The position numbers were made by a program, and so were the translations under genes. 64,000 nucleotides of DNA. It comes from Chamaecyparis obtusa. Lineage: Eukaryota; Streptophyta; Pinopsida; Cupressales; Cupressaceae. The stretch's first letter is position 1. The number at the start of each line of letters is the position of its first letter. Shown here piece after piece: positions 47,755-59,076 of the stretch. The notes beneath the pieces were generated by a model. That model searched no databases, was not told the DNA's origin, and saw nothing but the letters and a program-made list of their open reading frames with translations. Location of the stretch: positions 2,501 through 66,500 of the forward strand of contig BSBK01014751.1 in the NCBI GenBank assembly GCA_027943335.1. The letters run 5' to 3'.

Positions 47755-49241
47755 TGATGAACTAAAACTGATTTAGAACCAGAATGAAGAATCTGTAATT
47801 CAAGATTACTAAAGAGTTGATGATTAGATATGCAAGATGATTAAATTAGTATTATGTTGTCATTGATGTAAACTAGCTTGACAGTACTTATCTTGTAAGT
47901 TACTATACCAACACATCTAAAGGAAGGTGAAAGAGATGAAGAACAAAAATATCTACATGAGGAAGATGTATATGATAGATGAGGATAAGGAATACACTAA
48001 GTAACTTGTTGATGAGTCTATGACTTGATGGAATTGACTTTATTATATTGCATTCATCTATAATGAAGAATAGAGCTGAAAGACACAAAGCAGTGTTGTC
48101 GGTAAATAAAGCATTTTAGTATACACTGACGAAGTGTAGTGTATACCAAGCGCAATTTATTAACCAAGCTTGTGTTCACTGACGCATTTCTTTGTTAACC
48201 AAGTAAAATAGAAAGGAATTAAATGATCAATTTAGCTGATAAAGTGATGAGCTGTAAAGTGTATGAAATCGAGGTAACAAATAATGTTTTTTATGAAGAT
48301 TGATGGCTAACATAAATCAAAAGGGATCTAATGGAGCAGATTGAAATGTGTTACTGACACATCAGCTGAGGGAGCTTAAAGCAGAAAAATCTATGAATAT
48401 GATTAAGTGGCAAAATCTGATGGAGGAAAAGAAAATGATTTACTCGTCTATATAAGAGACATTGGTTTCATTATGAAATCATGCCGAAAGAAGAAGATAC
48501 TATAGAATTATCACATGGAGAAGTTTTCATGCATTCTGATCATACTGGTTAATAAGAACTGAACTACAAAATAGTTACCAAGCTACAGAGAGTTATTACC
48601 GATGGACAGTAAGTTGATATAGTATTGAATCTTAAGTGTTATATTGATCAGAAATATTTGAATGACCTAAACATTGATCTGTAAACTGCAAACTGAAGTT
48701 GTTTCAAGGAAGATCATCTACTATTACACATTTAACCATTGTACATATTCAAATCTCTTAACCGAGTGGATTATGAAAGTCTTTTGATGTTTCATTCATA
48801 GAGTGAACATTGTTATCCTGTCAACCCCAGAGTGACTGCTGGTTGGATGATAACTTCTAGTCTAAAATCCTCTAACAAGGTCACACCTAACAGTGTGTTT
48901 GTAAACCTTTAACAGGGTTGGGTGTTCACCAACCTCACTTTAGAAGAGTGAACAATTTTGGGTTGCCGATCCCAGGTGATTTTTCCCTTTACAGGGTTTC
49001 CATGTTAAATCTCTTGTGTTATGTGTTGATTGTGGTATTTATTTGTTATCATACTTTTCATATTACATGTTAGGATTAATCAGTAATTCTTACAAAGTTT
49101 AGACTGACAATCAGTAAATACACAGATAGTGAAAGTATTATATGTTTACCGACTAGGAGAAGTAGTAAAATTGTTTTGGATTATACATTTTGAATTGGGA
49201 CACTAGATAACTGATTCACCCCCCTCTCAGTTATTCTAATA
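47755..49241 (+). repeat. 3' LTR of copia-3
   Basis: 1487 bp, TGATGAACTAA...TTCTAATA. The terminal C-to-T change is the only difference in the last nine bases from the 5' copy. Similarity to the copia-1 LTR is visible across its length. Confidence 0.92.
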
Positions 49242-49246
49242 GATGA

Positions 49247-49912
49247 GGACACACTGATTATGGACCAACTTGCTACTCTTGCTGAAGGAATCAATGCCCC
49301 AGATGTCAATGCTAACAAAAGAATTGAAGAGTGGGCAGAGTCAAAGATACAAGATAAATTAGCTAAAAGAATAAGCCAAGAAGTGGAAATCAACAAGATT
49401 AAGCTTTCAGAGGTAATAGATGACATTCAGTCTATTACAACATTAATCTATCAAATCTTGTTAAGCTATGCACTATCAAAACCTTCACTGTAGAGATCAA
49501 TGAAAAGATTAAATAGTTTCAGAATGAAATCTCAGTCAATGCAAATATAGCTACAACTGAGCCACAAGCTTTTTCAAAGCATATACTTTGAGTTCAGGAA
49601 CTCTGGTGGTTGATAGAAGATCTCAAGAAGCAAGAAGATCACATAACTGATCAGGTTACTAAGTTGCAGACAGAAATCCTTCCATACCTGAAAATTTTTG
49701 AGAAACACATTTTTAGGGCACAATCGCTTGTTGCAACACTAGAGATTTCTATGTTGGACAACATATTTGATATGCATGCACAAGTCGGTCTTGAGCACAT
49801 TGCTCTCACCAACTTGAAAGAGGAATGGCAAAACCTCTTGGAGTCACTGAAGAAAACCCATCAGCACATTTTTGACAAGCTTTCAGTATACAATTTTTGT
49901 ATTTGGTATTAA
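49247..49912 (+). pseudogene. Element Y second ORF, C-terminal part
   Basis: The frame continues from 41543 across copia-3: DEDTLIMDQLATLAEG, then NANKRIEEWAESKIQDKL, a frameshift near 49480, and a helical C-terminus (MIEDLKKQEDHITDQVTKLQ, 49610) ending at 49912. Heptad-like spacing suggests a coiled coil. It ends directly before the first purine tract of element Y. No known domain is recognised. Confidence 0.55.
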
Positions 49913-49916
49913 TATC

Positions 49917-50109
49917 AAAAAGGGGGAAATAATGTATATGCCAAATATGTAATTTTTTTGCTAAGTATACTACACATTACCGGAGCATGCACCGAGGGGG
50001 AGTATTTAGAAATTTTTTTGATATGTTTATGTATATGGCGGAGATATAAGTTTTGAGACATAAGGTCTATATACATTCAAGTTTTGATACTAATGCCAAA
50101 GGGGGAGAT
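49917..50109 (+). promoter_or_regulatory. Element Y purine tracts before its LTR-like tail
   Basis: Three G-rich purine runs: AAAAAGGGGGAAAT (49917), GAGGGGGAGTA (49994) and AAAGGGGGAGAT (50097-50109). The last touches a TG start at 50110 and is the best candidate for the functional tract. Confidence 0.6.
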
Positions 50110-50503
50110 TGTTATCTCTATTGAGCATTAATGATTGTCATTAGTATCAAAGGTTATCAAAGACATCGGTCAGTTACATATATGAACCTAGTCGGTAACT
50201 GTTGCCCAAAATTTCCCTCTCGTTCATTTTCAGCCACAGCCCTGTTTTCCAAGTGAAATGCTCAAGTGTCAAAAACCCAATGTGTTTTCAACCTCCTCTC
50301 TATAGGCTCGGGATGTTTTTGCCTTTTGATCTAAAAGTTTGGTGTGTTTTTTACCTCTCCACTCTGAAAGTTTGATGTGTTTTCAACCTTCACTCGAAAA
50401 CCCTCTGTGTTTTCGGCACCTTCTGCATTTTTGACCCTAAGCGCACAACTCCGATAGGTGGGTCCCAGTGCCTAAGGTCATGCCAGCGTAGAGAAGATCT
50501 GAT

Positions 50504-51605
50504 GGTTGTCACATGATCGCATGGGATCTTCTGAACCCATGAGATCATACGACAACCGTTGATGCGGTGTCAACAAAGATCGATAGTCAAGACAAGCGGT
50601 AAGCGGTCATTAGTTAGCATCACGTAGTTGGTCGCAAGATCGCATGGGCCTTCCTGGCCGCATGCGATCATGTGACAAATGGTAAGCAATCAGGTGAACA
50701 GTGACATGGCGGTCGGTGACTAACACCTTACAGTTGGTTGCATGATCGCATGGGCTCTTCCGAGCCCATGCGACCATGCGACAAACTGTCAACAGTTTCA
50801 GTGGTGGTGGTTTGTAGTCATCAGTTAACATCATGTGATAGGCAGTTAGTGGGGCCCGAGGTTTCTGCATTGGTGCAAGTACGATGAAGATCAACGGTTG
50901 TCGTATGATCTCATGGGATCTTTTGATCCCATGTGATCATGCGACAACCGTCCGATGGGGATCTGCTGAGTTAGGTGGGTCCCCTGCCAGGGGTGCCAAG
51001 ATATTTGTTGAGGTAGCGACCGAGATGAATAGGGGAGTGACACATGGTAGTTCTAGGCTTGAGGTTGGAAAGCTTTGCGTGGTTGTGCATTTGGAGGTGG
51101 GCCCGGTTCTAGGTTTGGTCAGGTAATCTCGTAATAAAAAGAAGAATATTCTTTTTATCTGGCGATTATGAGACTTCCTTTAGTTGGGTAATCTCCTAAC
51201 GGAAGGGAATATGCCAAAAGTCTTATGAGACTCAGCGACTGCCATTGGATAAAGCAAGGATCAACAATTTTCACATGGTCGCTAAGAGGAGCCCGAGGTT
51301 AAGAAAAGATAATGTGACTTGGAGACTAGAGGAGAAGGTGACCTGGGGTGAAACTAGGGTTAAGTTTGCAGTGCAGCTTGGGCCTGAACATTTGTGGCAA
51401 GCGGAGGTAGATTATAAAAGACTTGTCGCATGATCACATGAAGCCTTTTTGGCTCATGTGATCATGCGACCGATGACCTTTTCGTAGGGATGCTGAGGTG
51501 GCTTTCCTTGCAAGTCCAAGTGTCTTGCATGGCTAAGTGGCAGTTTCAAAGGGGTTGTCGCATGATTGCATGAAGCCTTTTTGGCTCATGCGATCATGTG
51601 ACCAA
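50504..51605. repeat. Six dispersed 50-58 nt hairpin units
   Basis: Imperfect palindromes at 50504-50557, 50629-50679, 50732-50787, 50894-50951, 51423-51472 and 51553-51605. Their shared stem reads about GTTGTCGCATGATCGCATG, with small loops (TTCT, TTCC, TTTT). Unit 4 has a 27 bp stem with two mismatches. Units 5 and 6 share the inner arm GAAGCC...GGCTC. Four lie upstream of and two at or after the TATA-like box. Confidence 0.8.
51411..51423 (+). promoter_or_regulatory. TATA-like box in the element Y LTR
   Basis: GATTATAAAAGAC lies about 1.3 kb into the LTR-like tail and immediately before hairpin unit 5. It would place the transcript start, and so the fifth hairpin, at the 5' end of the RNA. 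Confidence 0.5.
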
Positions 51606-53892
51606 TGATATTTTTAAGCGGAGCGGCCTATTTTTTATGAGCTTTCTTCTGAAGAAATTTGCAAGTGCGGGTAGCTGAAGAAATTGATGATCAGTGAAGA
51701 TCGGCGGTTGTAGTTAAAGAATGTGCAGAGATTTTTAGGGCGTCACTTTGAGTCCTTTCCAGTATGGGATTGGATTTTGTGCATTCATGGTAGTATGGGC
51801 TTGCAGGGAGGTTGTTGAATTGAGGCTTTTGTCTACAAGCAGGATCAGGCATGGACACGCAAAGGCATATCCGATCGGTTGAGATATTTTCATGAATATT
51901 TATGATCAGAAGTGACTAGTTTAGGGTTTTGATTATTCTATTGCAGATTTATGTAACCCTAAGGAGATATTTTGATTCTTGCCTGCGTGTAGGGGATGTA
52001 TATATTCTTTTTTTAGAGCCTGTAGTGTTCAGAATTCACATTTTGTAAAAAGAAAGTCTCTTTTCTTGGAAAACTATTTGTAGCATTTCTTCCTACTCTC
52101 TGGTTTTCCACATCTTGTAAGTTTTCATTGATGAATTCAAATATTGCAAAGAATTCTGTGGCACTCTTGTTGTCCTCATGCCTTCTTGTCTAAGTTTGTC
52201 TCTTATTGGATTGAAGTTATGAATGTTGTCAATAGAAATTGGGGTTCCTAGTCCCTCTCACTTTCTATGATTTTGTATGTTACTGTGTCTGATCTGATTT
52301 AGGTGTTTTGTGGGTATATTATAGCCCCTAGTAGCCTTGTCTCATTCCTACACCTAGTTGCAGAAAAGGATGTTTGTTTGCAGGTCATAGGTTGAGTTTT
52401 TCTATTCAAGCCTTCCTATGAAATACTTATGCAAACCTATCCAGTGAGTGGTGACCTATTAGACCTGATTCCTCCATTGGTCTCATTCCTCTATACTGAG
52501 ATCCAAACCCCAGTTTTGATGCATCACCTAGTAGGTAGATTTGCTTCATGTTATTTCCCTTTCATGCATTCCTTCTATCCCTTTCCCCTCAAAGTTTACT
52601 TTCCTGTCTAAAAGAAAATCAGGGTGATTATCCAAGAGGAACCAGCCTAGAATTTGGAGGTCTCATCTCAGTTAGCAAAAGGTCCCACAACCTTGAGATG
52701 ATTCCCATGTTATACTAGATTATCAAGACTATGAGAGCTTGAGATCAGAGGCACAAATTCAGTGTATAACAGTAACTATAAGCAAAATAGGCCAATTGGT
52801 TAAGTACATACACCGAGCATCAGACAATATACTAAGCATTAGCAAACACTGATACAAAGTGATAGTAAACATTGAGCATCAAAATAAACACTGAGCACTT
52901 TATACGGTGTTTACCGAGGATCATAGGAAATAGCATAGTAATCAAGAATGGCACATTCTTCTATGTAAATAGTTACAACAGATCAGAAAATGTTTACCAA
53001 GATCAAGAATAATTTATTATTGAGATACGATGAAGATCTTATGTAATAATTTGATCTAGGTTATTTTTGTACACCATAGATCTTAGGGTTTTGTCCAAGA
53101 TTTGTAACCCTAATTTTGTTTAGGCAACATAAAGTTGTATGCTATATATTTGTTTTTTTTGCATCATTTTTTATATGAACTGATGTATGAGCAAAGAAGC
53201 ACTTGAAGTACTAGCCATCCTTCAAGATTATCAGTTAACAAAGCAGATCAGTATTCAAAGGAAATCAAATTAAGCAGAATCAAAGCAAGCTAACCGAGCA
53301 GTTCAGAGCAAAGATTCATCACAGTAAAGGTGATATTTTATCAGTACTTTATTGATTTGTATCAGATAATTAAGTTTTCATTAGCAGATAGATACCTATT
53401 GCTTTCTAATCATTGTACTAGAGTTTTGTAAAATCTCTTAACAGACAGTCTTTTTTATAAATCTCTTAACCAAGTGCACACTCAAGTAGTGTTGCTAAAA
53501 TCCTATAACTAGGTAGATCTAGCTAATCTAATATGTTACTCCTAATAGGGTAAGATCACCAGGAGTGATCAAAACTTGTAGCCCTAATAGGTAAATGGTT
53601 TCTATCTACAGTAGTGAAGAATTTGTGGCTGTCATCCACACTGCAGTTTTTACCTTCTAACAAGGGTTTCTGTGTTACCAAAATACTTGTGTTATGGGAC
53701 TGTTATATTGTTGATTTCATGTTGTTTACTTTCACAAGTTGAATGGATGAGTGATTCATGCATTAGATACAAGTTATTTTGCAAGGTTACTATTTTTTGT
53801 TGTTGTAGATCTGAAAGGTTGATGTGTTAAATTTTTTGTGGGCACTGATTCACCCCTCCCCTCTCAATACCCTATCTCTCCTAATTCCAACA

Positions 53893-54422
53893 AGTGACCC
53901 ATTTTAGGTTTGGAGCTTATTCTATGGTATAGAAGGCTTGGTCAAGATCTTTTGTCATGGTTCTGATTTGGGCTTGATGCTAATTTCCATTTGCGGTAAT
54001 GTGTGGTGCTTGGAGAAATTTTTTGAATGTCTTTGAAAGGTGTATCAACTCGGTGTGAATATCCCCACATATTATTTTCCTTTCTCTTATAATTTTGATT
54101 AAGGTTTTTTCTTACCCTTTATGTACATGTGACATATTACTTTGGGTCAACTTGTGGTATGATCTAGAGGGTATATAAACAATCTTGATGATCATTTAGG
54201 TGTTAAAATATTGTGATGATATGAAAAAGATAGAAAGGTGATTCAGAAGAAGTGTTGAATAGGAATTTTGTGGCTCAAATGAAGATAGTATAGAAATGAA
54301 GACATATTCAAATGAGTATTCACTATGAGCTATAATCTAGGATATCACATGCTATTTTATCAATTCAATTTCTCTTGTAAATTGGACATATTGTACTTTT
54401 TGCACTAGAGAAGAGATCTTCA
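53893..54422 (-). repeat. Chromovirus LTR fragment
   Basis: Begins AGTGACCCATTTTAGG and ends GAGATCTTCA, matching the outer portion of the LTRs at 31982-32519 and 36808-37337. It is cut on the left by the element Y tail. On the right it continues AATTGAAGACTA, as does the inner side of the 31198-32519 copy, before changing into a copia-type LTR. Confidence 0.75.
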
Positions 54423-54743
54423 AATTGAAGACTATTTTTGTATCTTGCTTCTTATGTAGTGAGCCTTTAAAGAAGTATTGAGAAGTGAGCTCTCTAGAAA
54501 TGAGACTAACATTTTGTATGAGAAATATGTATCTATATTTGGAGATAACTCTCAACATGGTTTTTCCCATTCTGGGTTTTCCATGCAAAAGTTATAGTGT
54601 TACTATGCACAACATTTTTTCTCTCTTTCACACATAATAATATGAATGTATTATTAATCAAGTAAAGCTTTGGATCATGGTTTATGACTATTTAAGTGGA
54701 TGTTGATTCACCTACTCTTCTCAACATTTATATGTTTCCAATA

Positions 54744-54757
54744 ATTGGTATCAAAGC
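54744..54757 (+). promoter_or_regulatory. Primer binding site of the second Y-like element
   Basis: ATTGGTATCAAAGC, one base different from the standard initiator-tRNA site ATTGGTATCAGAGC. Confidence 0.7.
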
Positions 54758-54808
54758 AAGGTTCCTATAAAAATAGTTTAGCCATTATGGTAGATTCGGG
54801 TCTTTGAC

Positions 54809-55833
54809 ACTATGCTTGAAGAAAATGTAAACAACATTGATTCCTTCGAAGAAATTAAATAGGATAAGGATGATGATGTGGTTGATGTGGAAGAAAAATT
54901 GAGATTTGTGTTAGATGACCTTAATAAAAATTGACAAAAACATAAGAAGGATTTGATCAAAATTCCTTCCTTGAAAAAACTCCTTGATGATGGAAGAAAG
55001 TATATGGTTGATGTTTAAGCAAAGATAAACAAAAAAAAATAAGGAATGTACCAAAATAAAAAAGGAAGTTCACATATTAAGAAATGAGCTAGAAAAAGCA
55101 AGAGAACATATTGACAAAGTTCATAACTAAATGGTGCTAATGACATATTTGATAATTTGCTAAAATAAAAAAGAAAGGATGAAAGCACAATTGAACCTAT
55201 TTTGAAAAAATGGAAATGAGTGGAAATAAATGGAAATAAAAAAACCAAGGATATACTAGAGAATTCCAAAGGACAACAAAATTCCATTTTGGTCCAAGAT
55301 AGTGAGAAAAATTTCAAGAGAACCTCTAATGTTCCATCTAGGTACTATTTCACTGGTATTTTCTTTACTTGCAATAAATTTGGTCACAAGGGTAACAAAT
55401 GTAGAAACAAAATCAAAGATCAATTGTTTAATGGAAATTTCTATACATTCAATAAGTTTGGTCATGGATTTGCTATATGTAGAAGTAAGATAAGGAGTAA
55501 TTCTCAATCATTCAAAAGGATATTGTTATTATGGCAATGGTTAATGGACATATAGTTGTTGAGTGTAGGGAAAATAAAGGATTTAAAAGAAACATGAACA
55601 TAAATGGAGGTAGGGAAGGTCCTTTTTACTATAACTATAACATGATTCGACATACTAAAAAACACTATAGAAGAGGAAACTTGAATACATATGGCCCTAA
55701 AGGGAAACTTGATGTCAATGAAGAAAAGAAGAATATGAAACAATATTGGGTGAAGAAATTAGAAGATGAAACCATAGTAGTAAAGGTTGAAATTGGTTTT
55801 GCACCTAATCCAACTATTAATCCTCCCTTCTGA
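54809..55833 (+). pseudogene. Decayed Gag-like protein with four zinc-knuckle remnants
   Basis: The N-terminal part is acidic and helical (NVNNIDSFEEIK, DVEEKLRFVLDDLNKN, KDLIKIPSLKKLLDDGRKYM), suggesting a coiled coil. Four knuckle-like units follow: FFTCNKFGHKGNKC (55363), FYTFNKFGHGFAIC (55440), a third with only NGHIVVEC left (55545) and YYNYNMIRHTKKHY (55630). Missing cysteines are mostly tyrosine or phenylalanine, consistent with single G-to-A or G-to-T changes in TGT. The protein ends KVEIGFAPNPTINPPF at 55833. The series of knuckles parallels the five-unit protein at 38450-39397. Confidence 0.6.
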
Positions 55834-55976
55834 GTTAAGACAAAATTCATTTTCTAAGCGGGGCAGTTGAAGGAAACACAAATAACCCGTTATTGATGAA
55901 AATAGAGATATTTTCTAGCCTAGATAGATAATCATTGTACATTATCTTTTTCAAGAAACCATAGTTCAATAAAGTT

Positions 55977-56014
55977 TATGTGTGTGTGTGTGCATGCACG
56001 TACACATGTGTGTA
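55977..56014. repeat. TG-rich microsatellite
   Basis: About seven TG units followed by imperfect alternating purine-pyrimidine sequence (TGCATGCACGTACACATGTG). An AATAAA lies just upstream at 55970. Confidence 0.8.
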
Positions 56015-56029
56015 TTACAAATATCAAGT

Positions 56030-57130
56030 TCATTTCATCATCTTGTTGAAGAAATGATATGGAGAAAAATTACGCAACTTGTGCTCACCAAAAAGAAGAT
56101 ATTATTCTATAAATTAATTTTTATGGAAAATTCAATGTTTGTTAGTGCTTTGGGTGAGGCTAGGCCTATTGTTGAATTGTACCTATTCATACTCTCGACA
56201 AAAAATCCTTTTGTTAAATTTTTTTATGATTCCTGATATGATTATTCACTAGGAAGATACAGAGTGCTACATTATTGTACCTTTGGAAGAATATGACCAT
56301 AGAAAAATGATGGAGTTTAGAATAAAATCTCTCATTATTGATTCACATATGCTAAGGGAAGAGTTTTCAAATCTAGGACACATGGCCTTGGATGTCTTAA
56401 ATGATTTTTTGATGTTTTTGATGAAGAGATAATAAGGATTGAATTGATTCGCATTCATGGTGAATTTATCTAGTTAGATAAACCTTACCCAATTTTGAAA
56501 TATGCTCTGAGAATGATTACTGGTTTATGTTTGAGTGGAAAGGTTCCTATTTTGAAATCTTTAGAGCATGTGGAAGTTTTCAAGATGACAAGTGTTGTTT
56601 CTAATAAACAATCCTTGAGGATTGGTAGGATTACTAATCTAGGTGTAAGATATACATAACCTTAGGGATCTCATACAAGGTCTACTACCTTAAAAAGAGG
56701 GCTCAACCTCTTCTACCATTGTATTTTTTATGTATAAGATGATAAAAGAGAATAAGTTATATGATATGTGTGAGGTCTGAAACATCAATTAATAGATAAC
56801 CTAGAGAAGACCAAGGAAGAAATGTATGCTTTCAGGTATCCATACCTCTTATTGTTTGTCTTAGCTATTTCTTCCTAAATGCCTTGCTAGAGCAAAAAAA
56901 TGTTGTATGGAGAAATAATATATCAATTGGAGTATAGATAAAGGGATGGTTAGATGAATTGAACCTACGTTAAGAACAAAATAACTTTTGCATGAAAGTG
57001 AACAAGTTGTTCCTCCACCCCTTCCTCCTTCTCAGGACATAAAGGAAAAATCACAACAATATTGGGATGCTAGATTGCCAAAAGTAACAATAAAAATATT
57101 TGTAAATCCTTGTTATGACTTCAAAATCTG
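56030..57130 (+). pseudogene. Second ORF of the Y-like element, decayed
   Basis: Open pieces in changing frames: 56053-56236 (MENSMFVSALGEARPIVELY), then 56410-56655 with IIRIELIRIHGEFI, LDKPYPILKYALRMITGL, GKVPILKSLEHVEVF and SLRIGRITNLGVRY, then a proline-rich linker near 57003 (EQVVPPPLPPSQDIKEK). The pattern around LDKP and ITGL resembles LDRPIKV and VTGYP in the element Y second ORF at 37470-37600. The function is unknown. The product lacks polymerase or protease motifs. Confidence 0.45.
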
Positions 57131-59070
57131 CATCAATGGGTTTTAGCTTGAGAATGTCCATAACTCAAAGTGCATTACTCATAAAAAATTCATGTCCTCT
57201 ACCATTTTCTTTCATGCAAGAATATGAAAGTGCAACAATCCCTTCTGGAGCCCATGGATTGTCCCCTATTAGCTCTTCCAACTTGAGTATATGAGACACA
57301 AGTTTGGATTTTCACCTACTTACTATGGATCCCAAATCACTAACTATGGGTAATTCATTGCACAAATGATAAAAGAATGCAATCAAGTATCCCGTCACTC
57401 CACTTTTAGTGCTCACTCTTAACTATGTTTTTATAAGAAAATTCTCAAAATTATTAAAAAAAATACAACTTCTAGTGCTCACTCTTGGCTATCTTTCTAC
57501 TAAAGTGTTTTTCAAAATACTAAATGCAACTAAATATTTCCTATGCCATACGTCAGACAGTATGTTATGTTTTTCTGAAAAAAAATGAACAAGTTTTGGT
57601 GTACGAATGATTTAACCCCCTTAATCTTATCAAAATTTGATTGCATGAGTTTCAAATTGCTCCTCCAATTTAAGGTTTAGTTGCTTTCACAAAAAAGTGG
57701 CCTCTTGTGCCCCCCTTTTTGTTCACCAATTTGGTGCACATGCCCATGATAGATGTACCTGTAGTGAACTTTGAAGAGTTGGATGCATGATTATTATGTG
57801 TTATTGATAACAGAACATCAAGATTATATAAAGAGAGTTAAGATAACAACATAAATAGAATTTCACATAATAGAATATAATAAGCCAATAAAATTCACAC
57901 TCTCATTAACACTATATATATATTATATTTTTAGATAAAAAGGACTGGTCCAAAAAACTCTTTATCAATTGATACCCTTACATATCTATCCCACCTAAAT
58001 CATTACATGTCTTAATTTATATTTTCACGTCCACCTAACTTATTCTCATCTCCTAGTTAGTGAATCATTACATATCTTAACTTATATTTTCACGTCTGCC
58101 TAGCTTATTCCCATCTTCTAGTTTATTACTAAATAAATAAAAATAACATCCACATGACTGTCCTACCCCAAAAGTTTGACCAAGTAAAAATTGCAGAAAA
58201 GAAAATTGTTGTAATGTTAGCCATAAAAATATAATAATAATATATTTGAGAAATGATTAAGAAAAACCATTGTAATGTTAGTCATAAAAATATAATAATT
58301 ACATTGAGAGACATCTATACAGCTGTAGCAAAAGCCAAGATACCAGCACATGCATATTCGGAGAATATGTCATGTACATAAAAAAGATTTGGTGTGAGTT
58401 ACGTCTAAAATTAATTTAAAAAATTTAATTTAATTTAAAATGCCAAATGACATTGCTAAAAATTAAAAATCCTAATTTAATTTTGATCCCTAAAAATATA
58501 GCAAGGTTTAAGGCCATAAAAGGCTGAAAAAAATGGCCCGCCATGTGGCCTTATTTTAAAAATAAAAATTAAAAAACAAAATTTAACAACCCCACAAATG
58601 GGGAGTGGGGGCCCTACAGCGGGACCCAACACGAGAACCCTATGGTTGGAGAGTTTCCCATGTCGGCAAGGTGGCGCGTGAGGGCCCTTGCCAGCAAGGA
58701 CGCCCCACGTGGTGGGGTAGGGCCTACCATCATGCAACATACACTACTTGCAGGCAGTGCACTTGCCACCCACGTTAAATGCAAAGGGGGGATGGGGGGT
58801 GGTGGCCCCGTCCCCCAATCAAAATTTAATTTTATTTTTATTTTTTTTAATAAATACAAAATGACTATATGGCCATAAATTTAATTTTTTTTAATTTTTG
58901 TTTGTTTGCATGCCCACTTATAAGGTTTTTAGCTTAATGGGCATTTATTTTTTAAATTTTTAAAAAATTTAGAGAGGAATTTGGAGAGCCAAAGAATGTC
59001 AAGAGGCACCCTTTGGAGAACATGAGGAGATGCTCTCAAATTATAAAAGAGCTCCTCCCCATTTCATTTA
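57131..59070. other. No supported gene; AT-rich DNA with one GC-rich patch
   Basis: A repeated phrase TAGTGCTCACTCTT occurs at about 57408 and 57472, and a repeated block ATCATTACATNTCTTAA occurs near 58000 and 58065. At 58590-58820 a sharply GC-rich segment (GGGAGTGGGGGCCCTAC, GGCGCGTGAGGGCCC) is flanked on both sides by AATTTAATTT-type sequence. I see no reading frame or RNA gene to explain it. Open frames across the GC patch are low-complexity and unsupported. Confidence 0.4.
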
Positions 59071-59076
59071 GGGCCT

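Larger units (their letters stand above)
41544..49241 (+). mobile_element. Complete Ty1/copia element copia-3, inserted in element Y
   Basis: A 7.70 kb plus-strand element with LTRs at 41544-42992 and 47755-49241 and the 5 bp duplication GATGA (41539-41543 and 49242-49246). The primer site ATTGGTATCAGAGC and a purine tract are in place. Gag-pol carries about twelve stops and one frameshift. The last two bases of the 3' LTR are TA instead of CA. Confidence 0.92.
50110..53892 (+). repeat. LTR-like tail of element Y, long and possibly composite
   Basis: Starts TGTTATCTC after a purine tract and ends CTAATTCCAACA, with a typical copia-like end (GGGCACTGATTCACC, CTCTCAATACCC) just before. A TATA-like box, GATTATAAAAGAC, lies at 51411-51423. 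Length is 3.8 kb, unusually long, so part of it (perhaps 52600 onward) may be a second LTR joined here; the later part carries ACCGAG and CTCGGT-type words like the other copia LTRs. Only one copy is in the window, so the boundaries cannot be confirmed. The following bases AGTGA could be its target copy within a chromovirus LTR. Confidence 0.5.
54435..57130 (+). mobile_element. Second Y-like element: LTR end, primer site, zinc-knuckle protein, second ORF, no pol
   Basis: An LTR-like sequence ending TTTCCAATA (54743; CA changed to TA) is followed by the primer site ATTGGTATCAAAGC (54744-54757). Next come a helical charged protein with decayed zinc knuckles (54800-55833) and a second coding stretch (56030-57130). 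No RT, integrase or protease motif was found in either strand of this interval. The same gene order occurs in element Y. The 3' end is not clear. Confidence 0.5.

Noticed and set aside
50504..51605. Hairpin units as a CRISPR array
   Set aside because: Spacing is irregular (about 50 to 470 bases), the units are imperfect palindromes of 50-58 bases with varied arms, there are no cas genes, and the setting is eukaryotic.
58477..58878. Overlapping ORFs in the GC-rich patch
   Set aside because: Open on several frames of both strands only because of base composition; no domain and no support.
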